Origin: an uncultured Clostridium sp.
GTDB lineage: Bacteria > Bacillota > Clostridia > Lachnospirales > Lachnospiraceae
Reading direction: 5' to 3'
DNA: 64,000 bases
NCBI GenBank assembly: GCA_900538475.1
Contig: UPYT01000001.1
Span: forward strand, 124,001 to 188,000
The notes under the pieces are model-generated. The model was not told the origin of the DNA, ran no database searches, and worked only from the letters and a program-made list of their open reading frames with translations. This document shows, one piece after another, positions 52,329 through 60,164 of the stretch. Both the position numbers and the translations under genes were made by a program. How positions within the stretch are numbered: the stretch's first letter is position 1; every line of letters begins with the position of its first letter.

Positions 52329-54395
52329 ATGAACCAGGAACCAGTTACAAGTTTAAAGGGAATCGGAGAAAAGACAGCAGGACTTTTTGCGCGGCTTGGG
52401 GTTTGTACAGTGGAGGATCTGCTTCACGATTATCCCAGAGCCTATGATGCCTATGAAGAGCCGGTGCCTGTGGGAAAGCTTCAGGAAAACACCACGGCGG
52501 CGGTTGCGGGCCAGCTGTTAAAGACGCCTTCTGTCCGCCGGTTCAAAAATATACAGGTAATTGTTGCTACAGTAAAAGATATGACGGGCAGCCTGCAGCT
52601 GACCTGGTATAACATGCCCTATCTGCGGAATACTCTGCAGATGGGGCAGTTTCTGGTATTCCGGGGAAGAGCAGTGAAAAAAGGCGGACGTCTGACCATG
52701 GAGCAGCCGGAGATTTTTACGCCGGAAGCCTATGAGGCAGTCAGGGATTCCATGCAGCCCATATACGGACAGACGAAGGGACTGGGAAATAAGGCCATTG
52801 TCCGGGCTGTGGCTCAGGCGCTGGAGCAAAGGCAGCTGGAGCGGGAATATCTGCCTCCCTCTCTCCGGGAAAAATATGAGCTGGCGGAATATAATTATGC
52901 AATAGAGCATATCCACTTTCCTTCCAGCCGTCAGGAGCTCCTTTTTGCAAGAAAACGTCTTGTATTTGACGAATTTTTCTTTTTTCTTCTGGCAGTGCGG
53001 AGGCTGAAGGAAAAACGCCAGGACTGCAGGAGTTCTTTTGTTATGAGCCACGCTTCCCAGGTGGATCAGCTGATAGAAGCTCTGCCCTACAGCCTGACAG
53101 AAGCCCAGAATAAGGTTTTGAAGGAGGTCAGCCGGGATCTGGAAAGCGGTCTGGTGATGAACCGTCTGATTCAGGGAGATGTGGGCTCCGGAAAAACCAT
53201 TATCGCAGTGCTGGCCCTGCTCCAGACGGCCTGTAATGGTTTTCAGGGCGCTTTGATGGCTCCTACGGAGGTTTTGGCAAGACAGCATTTTGAATCCATT
53301 ACCGGGCTTTTTAAGACCTATAACATTGAAAAAACAGCAGTCCTTGTGACTGGCTCCATGACAGCAAAGGAAAAACGGACTGCCTATGAAAAAATTGCTT
53401 CTCACGAGGCAGATATTATTGTGGGAACCCATGCGCTGATTCAGGAAAAGGTTCATTATCACCGACTGGGGCTGGTGATTACAGATGAGCAGCACCGTTT
53501 CGGAGTCGGACAGAGGGAGGCTTTGGGCAGCAAGGGCCAGGAAAATGGCTCGCTTCCCCATGTGCTGGTTATGAGCGCCACACCGATTCCGCGGACTCTG
53601 GCAATTATCCTTTATGGAGATCTGGATATTTCTGTAATTGATCAGATGCCGGCCAACCGTCTGCCCATTAAAAACTGCGTGGTGAATACCGGATATCGGG
53701 AGAGGGCCTATCAGTTTATTGCAAGAGAGGTGGCGGCAGGACGGCAGGCGTATGTGATCTGTCCCATGGTGGAGGCAAGCGAAATGATTGAGGCGGAGAA
53801 TGTGCTGGATTACACCAAGCTTTTACGTCAGAAGCTGCCGGAAACCATTACTGTGGAATATCTTCACGGAAAGATGAAGGGAAAAGAGAAAAATCAGATT
53901 ATGGAGCGTTTTGCTGCCGGGGAAATCCAGGTGCTGGTTTCTACAACTGTAGTGGAAGTCGGCGTCAACGTGCCCAATGCCACAGTAATGATGATTGAAA
54001 ATGCCGAGCGCTTCGGCCTGGCCCAGCTTCATCAGCTGCGGGGGCGGGTTGGCCGGGGAAGCCATCAGTCCTACTGCATTATGGTCAACTGCTCGGATCA
54101 GGAGGGAACTCAGGAGCGGCTGGATATATTAAACCGATCCAACGACGGCTTTTATATTGCCTCTGAGGATTTGAAGTTGCGGGGACCGGGAGACTTTTTC
54201 GGTATTCGCCAGAGCGGAGACATGGAATTCAAGCTGGCAGATATTTACACAGATGCCGGTCTGTTAAAGACTGTTTCAGAGGAAGTAAACCGGATTCTGG
54301 ACGAGGATCCTACCCTGGAGGGAGAGGAATATGCGGCTTTGAAGGAGCGGCTGGAAGCCAGTCTTTCCCAGAGCTATGAGCGGCTGAATCTATAG
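52329..54395 (+). CDS. recG: ATP-dependent DNA helicase RecG
   Basis: 688 residues. The wedge OB domain in the N-terminal third (AAVAGQLLKTPSVRR) precedes helicase motifs LIQGDVGSGKTIIA near residue 285, TDEQHRFGVGQRE, and MSATPIPRTLA. The end carries the TRG-region QLHQLRGRVGRG and DFFGIRQSG. It remodels stalled forks and Holliday junctions. ATG 52329 is 7 bp after fakA; the ribosome site is weak, so coupling is likely. Confidence 0.96.
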   Translation: MNQEPVTSLKGIGEKTAGLFARLGVCTVEDLLHDYPRAYDAYEEPVPVGKLQENTTAAVAGQLLKTPSVRRFKNIQVIVATVKDMTGSLQLTWYNMPYLRNTLQMGQFLVFRGRAVKKGGRLTMEQPEIFTPEAYEAVRDSMQPIYGQTKGLGNKAIVRAVAQALEQRQLEREYLPPSLREKYELAEYNYAIEHIHFPSSRQELLFARKRLVFDEFFFFLLAVRRLKEKRQDCRSSFVMSHASQVDQLIEALPYSLTEAQNKVLKEVSRDLESGLVMNRLIQGDVGSGKTIIAVLALLQTACNGFQGALMAPTEVLARQHFESITGLFKTYNIEKTAVLVTGSMTAKEKRTAYEKIASHEADIIVGTHALIQEKVHYHRLGLVITDEQHRFGVGQREALGSKGQENGSLPHVLVMSATPIPRTLAIILYGDLDISVIDQMPANRLPIKNCVVNTGYRERAYQFIAREVAAGRQAYVICPMVEASEMIEAENVLDYTKLLRQKLPETITVEYLHGKMKGKEKNQIMERFAAGEIQVLVSTTVVEVGVNVPNATVMMIENAERFGLAQLHQLRGRVGRGSHQSYCIMVNCSDQEGTQERLDILNRSNDGFYIASEDLKLRGPGDFFGIRQSGDMEFKLADIYTDAGLLKTVSEEVNRILDEDPTLEGEEYAALKERLEASLSQSYERLNL

Positions 54396-54465
54396 CCAGG
54401 GAGAATTGACCGGAAGCGGGGAGACAAAAATAAAAATGTCAGACAAATTTTTTTCAAAAAAACAG

Positions 54466-54494
54466 TTGACAAACAGCAGACAGCGGCGTATGAT
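54466..54494 (+). promoter_or_regulatory. Promoter of the T-box / trpXYZ operon
   Basis: A perfect TTGACA (54466-54471), 17 bp, TATGAT (54489-54494). Initiation near 54501 begins the T-box leader. Confidence 0.92.
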
Positions 54495-54500
54495 AAGACC

Positions 54501-54830
54501 AATACAAAAAACCGATGAGAAAGAGGAGTAGGCTTAATACCGAAAATCACAGAGAGCTGCAGGCGGTGGGATTGCAGTATGGACGGATTTGCTGAATGGA
54601 CTTTCGAGGGCAGCTTTGAAGCCGGAAGCGGGGCGGGATTTCCAGATAGAATTTACAGTCAGTATGGAAGCCTTTTCGTGAACGGACAGTAGGAGCTGAC
54701 GGAGACCACAACCGTTATCTGGTGGCGTATATGTTTGTATACGGAGTAAGTGGGCAAAGGCCAATTTGAGTGGTACCGCGGATTTGTTAATTCGTCTCAG
54801 ATACAGGAAACTGTATCTGGGACTTTTTTT
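54501..54830 (+). promoter_or_regulatory. Tryptophan-specific T-box riboswitch
   Basis: The stem I start GATGAGAAAGAGGAGTA (54514-54530) has the usual AG bulge and AGTA. The specifier loop reads GAA-TGG-A with the Trp codon TGG at 54597-54599. The T-box core TGGTACCGCGG is at 54771-54781. Uncharged tRNA-Trp should bind TGG, pair its 3' end with the core, and prevent the terminator at 54794-54830. The operon downstream is the trpXYZ-type ABC transporter, matching the known link between Trp T-boxes and this transporter. Confidence 0.92.
54794..54830 (+). terminator. T-box regulatory terminator
   Basis: GTCTCAGATACAG, loop GAAA, CTGTATCTGGGAC, then seven T: a 13-bp stem with one G-T pair. It is the off-state of the T-box. 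Confidence 0.93.
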
Positions 54831-54831
54831 A

Positions 54832-54955
54832 TGTTCTATGATATAAAAACGCTCCGCGAGGATCAATTCTTTGTTCCCTCCCTATACCTGCATGAATCTG
54901 TTTCATTTCCCTTCGCTGACGGCAAAGCCGTAGCGGAGAAAAAACAAGAAGCGTT
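54832..54955 (+). repeat. Dispersed intergenic repeat, divergent copy C
   Basis: The core at 54836-54864 (CTATGAtATAAAAACG then CTCCGCGAGGATC) matches copy B in 28 of 29 bases; the leading hairpin is mostly lost and the middle differs. A hairpin ACGGC-AAA-GCCGT (54919-54931) and GCGGAGAA complementary to CTCCGC follow. It begins at the end of the T-box terminator T-run and ends at the trpX ribosome site. Confidence 0.65.
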
Positions 54956-54967
54956 CAGGAGGAAAAA

Positions 54968-56041
54968 ATGATGAGAAAACATGTTATGGCAGTAATGATG
55001 GCAGCAGCAGCGGCAATGGTAATGGCAGGATGTTCCGGAAATAACTCAGAAGCATCAAAAGGCGCTGAGACAGCAAAAACAGAGGCAGCCGGTACACAAG
55101 AGGCTGGAACAGCCCCGGAGGCAGAGGCTTATACCATTGGCATTGGACAGTTTGCAGAGCACGGCTCTTTAGACAACTGCCGCACCGGTTTTTTACAGGG
55201 ACTGGAAAAAGAGGGCTTTAAAGAAGGGGAAAATCTGACGGTGCTTTATGAAAATGCCCAGACAGACGGAGGAACCTCCAGCCAGATTATGGATAATTTC
55301 CTGGCCAAGAAGGTGGATCTCATTTGCGCCATCGCAACTCCGATTGCCCAGAGTGCATACAGCGCGGCAAAGGATACCGGCGTGCCGGTTATTTATACAG
55401 CAGTTACGGATCCGGTTCTTGCAGAGCTGGCAGCAGAAGATGGAACTCCGGTGGGAAATATTACCGGTACCAGCGATAAGCTTCCTGTAGAGAATCAGCT
55501 GGAAATGATTCGCACCATGCTTCCTGATGCAAAAACCATTGGAATCATGTACAGCACCAGTGAGGTAAACTCAATTTCCGCGATTGAAGAATACAAGGAG
55601 GCAGCTTCGGAATATGGATTTGAGATTGTGGAAAGCGGCGTATCCTCTCCGGCAGATATTCCGCTGGCAGCAGATTCTCTTCTGGAAAAGGTAGACTGCA
55701 TGACGAACCTGACAGATAATACGGTGGTAAGTTCCCTGCCGCTGATTCTTGATAAGGCAGGAAAGAAGGGAATTCCTGTATTTGGAAGTGAGGTAGAACA
55801 GGTAAAAGTCGGATGTCTGGCAGCTATGGGACTGGATTACATCAGCCTGGGTGAGCAGACGGGACGGATGGCAGCTCAGGTGCTTCGGGGAGAGAAAAAG
55901 GCGGAGGAAATGAAGTTTGAGGTAATCGAACAGGCAGCCTTCTATGGAAACAGCGCCGTTGCAGAAAACCTGGGAATTACGATTCCAGAAGAGTTATCCG
56001 GCTCTGCAGCAGAGATGTTTGATCAGATTGCAGCAGAATAA
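54968..56041 (+). CDS. trpX: ABC transporter substrate-binding lipoprotein (predicted tryptophan)
   Basis: 357 residues. The signal peptide ends in lipobox MAGC (Cys22), so it is a membrane-anchored lipoprotein; a Glu/Ala/Thr linker follows. The fold is the PF04392 (TrpX) family: YTIGIGQFAEHGSLDNCRTG and VDLICAIATPIAQSAYSAA. The Trp T-box upstream supports tryptophan or a precursor as substrate. ATGATG: AGGAGG is 5 bp from the first and 8 bp from the second ATG, so 54971 may be the real start. Confidence 0.9.
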   Translation: MMRKHVMAVMMAAAAAMVMAGCSGNNSEASKGAETAKTEAAGTQEAGTAPEAEAYTIGIGQFAEHGSLDNCRTGFLQGLEKEGFKEGENLTVLYENAQTDGGTSSQIMDNFLAKKVDLICAIATPIAQSAYSAAKDTGVPVIYTAVTDPVLAELAAEDGTPVGNITGTSDKLPVENQLEMIRTMLPDAKTIGIMYSTSEVNSISAIEEYKEAASEYGFEIVESGVSSPADIPLAADSLLEKVDCMTNLTDNTVVSSLPLILDKAGKKGIPVFGSEVEQVKVGCLAAMGLDYISLGEQTGRMAAQVLRGEKKAEEMKFEVIEQAAFYGNSAVAENLGITIPEELSGSAAEMFDQIAAE

Positions 56042-56104
56042 CTGGAGACGGTCTGGTTATCAAAAAGCAGCGGTGGAAAATAAAATGTTAGGGAGAAATG
56101 CTTC

Positions 56105-56986
56105 ATGTCTATTGTAATCGGCGTTATTGAGGAAGGTCTGATTTATGCCATTATGGCTCTGGGCCTGTATATTACCTACAAAATTCTTGATTTTCCGGAT
56201 CTGTCCGTAGACGGAACCTTTCCCATGGGAGCGGCAGTGACGGCCATGGTGATTTTAAAGGGAGTGCATCCGGCAGCTGCGCTGTTTATAAGCTTTTTTG
56301 CGGGAATGGCGGCAGGGTGCATTACCGGTCTGATTCATGTAAAGCTGAAGGTGCGGGATCTGCTGTCTGGAATTATTGTAATGACGGCTCTCTACTCAGT
56401 CAATCTGAGGATTGCAGGCAAATCCAATCTGCCGATTTTCAGCAAGGAGACGATTTTTGGCAACAGCTTTTTGAACACGGCGGTACCGGAAGCCTTAAAG
56501 CCCTGGACTGTAAGTATCCTTCTTCTGGTGATTGTGGGAATTTGCAAGGTGCTTTTGGATCTGTTTTTAAAGACCAGAGCCGGATATCTTCTGCGGGCTG
56601 CAGGAGATAATGAGGTTTTGGTAACCTCTCTGGCAAAAAACAAGGGAACAGTTAAAATTATTGGTCTGGCTCTGGCCAATGGCTTTGTGGCTTTGTCCGG
56701 CAGTGTTTACTGTCAGCAGAAGGGATTTTTTGAAATCAGCACTGGAACGGGAACCATGGTCATCGGTCTTGCCAGCGTGATTATCGGAACGAAGCTTCTG
56801 AAACGGTTTGGCGCAGTGAAGACCACCACCGCTGTTGTTTTCGGTTCCATCGTTTATAAGGGCTGCGTATCTGCGGCTATTGCTCTGGGCATGGCTGCTT
56901 CGGATTTAAAACTGATTACAGCAGTACTGTTTCTGGTTATCCTGGTTGCCAGCAATCAGAAGGAGAGGAGAAAAGCCCATGCTTGA
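56105..56986 (+). CDS. trpY: ABC transporter permease (predicted tryptophan)
   Basis: 293 residues, about eight or nine membrane segments, in the branched-chain amino acid/sugar permease superfamily (PF02653). DFPDLSVDGTFPMGAAVTA near residue 30 and RAAGDNEVLVTSLAKN near 165 are characteristic; the latter is the loop that contacts the ATPase. It lies 63 bp after trpX and overlaps trpZ by 8 bp. Confidence 0.9.
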   Translation: MSIVIGVIEEGLIYAIMALGLYITYKILDFPDLSVDGTFPMGAAVTAMVILKGVHPAAALFISFFAGMAAGCITGLIHVKLKVRDLLSGIIVMTALYSVNLRIAGKSNLPIFSKETIFGNSFLNTAVPEALKPWTVSILLLVIVGICKVLLDLFLKTRAGYLLRAAGDNEVLVTSLAKNKGTVKIIGLALANGFVALSGSVYCQQKGFFEISTGTGTMVIGLASVIIGTKLLKRFGAVKTTTAVVFGSIVYKGCVSAAIALGMAASDLKLITAVLFLVILVASNQKERRKAHA

Positions 56987-57752
56987 GTTAAATCATATTC
57001 AAAAATATTATAATACCGGTACAGTCAATGAAATGCGTCTGTTTGATGATTTTTCCCTGACAATCGGTGACGGAGAATTTGTGTCTGTAGTAGGATCCAA
57101 TGGTTCTGGTAAAACCTCTCTCCTGAATCTGATTTGCGGAAGCATTCCTCTGGATGCCGGCTCTATCCGTATCGGAGAAAAGGATATTACCCATATGCCG
57201 GAATATAAGCGGCAGAGGCGGATTGGCCGGGTTTATCAGAATCCGGCTATGGGAACCTGTCCGTCCATGACCATTCTGGAGAATATGGCACTGGCAGACA
57301 ACAAGGGAAAGCCCTTTAATCTGCTGCCAGGAACCAACCGGCAGAGGATTGACTTTTATCGCGAACAGCTAAAAAGCCTGGGACTGGGCCTGGAGGATAA
57401 GCTTCATGTGAAGGTCGGTGTGCTCTCCGGCGGACAGCGGCAGGCCATGGCGCTTTTGATGTCAACCATGACGCCGATTGAGTTTTTGATTCTGGATGAG
57501 CACACGGCAGCACTGGATCCGAAGACGGCTGAAATTATTATGGAATTGACGGATCAGGTGGTAAAAGAAAAGCATTTGACAACCATCATGGTAACTCATA
57601 ACCTCCGCTATGCGGTAGAATACGGCAGCCGTCTCATTATGATGCATCAGGGAGAAGCAATTATGGATAAGGGCGGAGAAGAGAAAAAAGTTCTGCGGAT
57701 TGAAGAGATCCTGGATAAATTCAATGAAATCAGCGTAGAATGCGGCAATTAG
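56979..57752 (+). CDS. trpZ: ABC transporter ATPase (predicted tryptophan)
   Basis: 257 residues. Walker A GSNGSGKTSLLN (about 40), signature VLSGGQRQAMALLMS, Walker B FLILDEHTAALDPKT, H-loop VTHNLRYAVEYG. In the Walker B neighbourhood the usual aromatic-stacking region reads EHTAALDP, typical of this amino acid ABC clade. The start ATG 56979 has AGGAGAGGAGA upstream. No clear terminator follows. Confidence 0.92.
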   Translation: MLELNHIQKYYNTGTVNEMRLFDDFSLTIGDGEFVSVVGSNGSGKTSLLNLICGSIPLDAGSIRIGEKDITHMPEYKRQRRIGRVYQNPAMGTCPSMTILENMALADNKGKPFNLLPGTNRQRIDFYREQLKSLGLGLEDKLHVKVGVLSGGQRQAMALLMSTMTPIEFLILDEHTAALDPKTAEIIMELTDQVVKEKHLTTIMVTHNLRYAVEYGSRLIMMHQGEAIMDKGGEEKKVLRIEEILDKFNEISVECGN

Positions 57753-57796
57753 CGAAAATTTAGAATAGTTTTATACTCTTTATGCACTTCTTATGG

Positions 57797-57802
57797 TATA
57801 CT
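57797..57802 (+). promoter_or_regulatory. Extended -10 of the two-component operon
   Basis: TGgTATACT with hexamer at 57797-57802; no recognisable -35. Transcription would start about 50 nt before the kinase ATG. Confidence 0.5.
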
Positions 57803-57858
57803 TATTAAGTGAGGCAGTTTTCTCACTGAGGAGTCTGCCTGAAAGGGGTGCATTTTTT

Positions 57859-58956
57859 ATGAAATTAAAAACACGCCTCGCCATTGCATTTCTCACCTTC
57901 AGCCTGCTCCCCATTGTGTTTGTAGGCATGGTGATTTCCATGGGACAGCTGTTTGTGCTTCACCAGTTTAACCGGTTTGGTCCGGAGGTCCGGGCCGTGA
58001 TGATACAGATGTTGGTAACTGGTGTGATGATTCTGATTTTTGTATGCGCAGCGCTGACGCTCTGGGTGTACCGTTCTGTTTTGCGGCCCTTAAGCAAGCT
58101 GCAGGAGGCTACGAGAAAGATTCGGGACGGCAATCTGGACTTTACCCTGGAAGTGGAGGAGGATGACGAGATTGGAGAGCTTTGTCAGGATTTTGAGGAG
58201 ATGCGTATTCGCCTGAAGGAGAATGCGGAGGAAAAAATTCAGTATGATATCGAAAATAAGGAACTGATCAGCAACATCTCCCACGATTTAAAAACGCCGA
58301 TTACAGCAATCAAGGGTTATGTGGAGGGCATCATGGATGGCGTGGCCTCTTCCCCGGAAAAGCTGGACAAGTATATCCGAACGATCTACAACAAGGCCAA
58401 TGACATGGATCGGCTGATTGATGAGCTGACCTTTTACTCCAAGATTGATACCAACAAGATTCCCTATGAGTTCAATAAGATCAATGTAAACAGCTATTTC
58501 GGAGACTGTGTGGAGGAAGTAGGACTGGACATGGACTCCAGGAACATTGAGCTGGGGTATTTTAACTATGTCAGTGATGATGTAGTTGTGATTGCCGATG
58601 CGGAACAGATGAAGCGGGTGATCAACAATATTATCAGCAATTCTGTAAAATATATGGACAAGCCCAAGGGGATTATCAATATTCGGATCAAGGATGTAGG
58701 AGATTTTATCCAGATCGAGATTGAGGATAACGGGCGAGGCATTGCAGCTAAGGATCTGCCGTGTATTTTTGACCGGTTTTACCGCACAGATTCTTCCCGG
58801 AATTCGTCACAGGGAGGAAGCGGAATCGGACTTTCCATTGTCCGCAAAATTGTGGAGGATCATGGAGGCCGGATATGGGCCACCAGCAAGGAAGGCATGG
58901 GCACAGAGATGCACATTGTGCTGAGAAAATATCAGGAGGTATTACAAAGTGAGTAG
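57859..58956 (+). CDS. Sensor histidine kinase
   Basis: 365 residues from ATG 57859 (MKLKTRLAIAFLTFSLLP) with AAAGGGG upstream. Two membrane helices (about 7-30 and 52-75) flank a very short outer loop (about 20 residues), so it probably senses the membrane or a partner. HAMP about 76-130, phospho-His in SNISHDLKTPITAIKGY near residue 142, then N, G1 (IEIEDNGRGIAAKDL) and G2 (GSGIGLSIVRKI) ATP motifs. The signal is unknown. It overlaps the regulator gene by 8 bp. Confidence 0.92.
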   Translation: MKLKTRLAIAFLTFSLLPIVFVGMVISMGQLFVLHQFNRFGPEVRAVMIQMLVTGVMILIFVCAALTLWVYRSVLRPLSKLQEATRKIRDGNLDFTLEVEEDDEIGELCQDFEEMRIRLKENAEEKIQYDIENKELISNISHDLKTPITAIKGYVEGIMDGVASSPEKLDKYIRTIYNKANDMDRLIDELTFYSKIDTNKIPYEFNKINVNSYFGDCVEEVGLDMDSRNIELGYFNYVSDDVVVIADAEQMKRVINNIISNSVKYMDKPKGIINIRIKDVGDFIQIEIEDNGRGIAAKDLPCIFDRFYRTDSSRNSSQGGSGIGLSIVRKIVEDHGGRIWATSKEGMGTEMHIVLRKYQEVLQSE

Positions 58957-59638
58957 GATCTTGATCATTGAGGATGAGAGCAGCATTGCAGAGCTGGAAA
59001 AAGATTATCTGGAGCTGAGCGGTTTTGAGGTGGCTTTGGAGGAGGAAGGAAACCAGGGGCTGAAGCGGGCTCTGGAAGAGGATTTCGATCTTCTGATTCT
59101 GGATCTGATGCTTCCGGGATTGGATGGATTTGAGATCTGTCGGAGATTTCGGGAGGTAAAGAATACCCCTATTATTATGATTTCTGCCAAAAAAGAAGAC
59201 ATTGACAAAATCCGCGGCCTGGGTCTGGGCGCAGATGATTATATGACAAAGCCCTTCAGTCCCAGTGAGATGGTGGCCCGTGTAAAGGCTCATCTGGCCC
59301 GGTATGAGAGATTGATTGGCAGTGGAAGTCCGGAAAATGAGATTATTGAAATCCGTGGCCTGAAGATTGACAAGACGGCCAGAAGGGTGTGGATCAACGG
59401 GGAAGAGAAGAATTTTACCACCAAGGAGTTTGACCTTTTAACCTTCCTGGCCCAGAATCCCAACCATGTTTTTACCAAGGAGGAGCTGTTTTCCAAAATC
59501 TGGGATATGGAATCCATTGGTGATATTGCAACCGTGACGGTGCATATTAAGAAAATTCGGGAAAAGATCGAGTTCAACACAGCAAAGCCCCAGTATATTG
59601 AAACCATCTGGGGAGTGGGGTATCGGTTTAAGGTATAA
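58949..59638 (+). CDS. OmpR/PhoB-family response regulator
   Basis: 229 residues, GTG start with AGGAGG about 9 bp upstream. The receiver domain has acidic pair EDE at 9-11, phospho-acceptor Asp near residue 51 in LLILDLMLPGLDGFE and Lys in MTKPFSP. The C-terminal winged helix (about 130-229) has FTTKEFDLLTFLAQNP and TVTVHIKKIREKIE. It is the cognate partner of the overlapping kinase. The targets cannot be read from this window. Confidence 0.95.
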   Translation: MSRILIIEDESSIAELEKDYLELSGFEVALEEEGNQGLKRALEEDFDLLILDLMLPGLDGFEICRRFREVKNTPIIMISAKKEDIDKIRGLGLGADDYMTKPFSPSEMVARVKAHLARYERLIGSGSPENEIIEIRGLKIDKTARRVWINGEEKNFTTKEFDLLTFLAQNPNHVFTKEELFSKIWDMESIGDIATVTVHIKKIREKIEFNTAKPQYIETIWGVGYRFKV

Positions 59639-59678
59639 AAGCGCCGGAGCTTTCTATTTCAAACAGAATAAAGAATAC

Positions 59679-59721
59679 AAAAGCCGCATCACCAGAGGAA
59701 TAGCTGATGATGCGGCTTTTT
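59679..59721. terminator. Bidirectional terminator after the response regulator
   Basis: AAAAGCCGCATCA (59679-59691) pairs with TGATGCGGCTTTTT (59708-59721), 12-13 bp, loop of 16. It is shared with the convergent small gene. Confidence 0.9.
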
Positions 59722-59755
59722 GACTGCCTGCAGGCAGAACTTTGCGAATTGGGGA

Positions 59756-60070
59756 TTATCTTAAAATTACGCAGTAATCCTCGCCAGCGGTTCCATCCAG
59801 CACATAATAGGCAGCCGCTTCCTCCATATTCACATAAATTTGGATTTCTCTGGCTGTATAGCCCTTCTGTTCCATATCTTTTTTAACAGCATCCTCCACA
59901 TCCTTTGGACTTAGCTGAAGACCATTGCACTGAAAGCACAGAGACAGAGCCGCCGGCTTTTTTTGAGCTTCCATCGCCTTCTCTGCCTTTTCTTCCTGTT
60001 TTAATCCTTCTCTTGCCAGAGCCTCTGCTGTCTTTACAGAAGCCTTGTTTCCTGTATATTTTCTTACCAT
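59756..60070 (-). CDS. Small hypothetical protein, DUF6465-like
   Basis: 104 residues. A basic/helical N-terminus (Lys/Glu/Ala-rich, to about 40) is followed by a compact domain ending IYVNMEEAAAYYVLDGTAGE. This C-terminal pattern resembles small Lachnospiraceae proteins annotated DUF6465; I give that family tentatively and no function is known. AAAAAGGAG lies 11 bp upstream of the ATG, and it has its own promoter at 60116-60144. Confidence 0.7.
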   Translation of the reverse strand: MVRKYTGNKASVKTAEALAREGLKQEEKAEKAMEAQKKPAALSLCFQCNGLQLSPKDVEDAVKKDMEQKGYTAREIQIYVNMEEAAAYYVLDGTAGEDYCVILR

Positions 60071-60115
60071 GATGTCTGTTTCTCCTTTTTGTCAGTATTT
60101 AAACGCGCAGGTATA

Positions 60116-60144
60116 AATATATCTCATTACAGAGAAAAGATCAA
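60116..60144 (-). promoter_or_regulatory. Promoter of the DUF6465-like gene
   Basis: On the minus strand TTGATC (60144-60139), 17 bp, TATATT (60121-60116). Confidence 0.65.
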
Positions 60145-60164
60145 CCGGCTTCTGGCGGTTTTGT

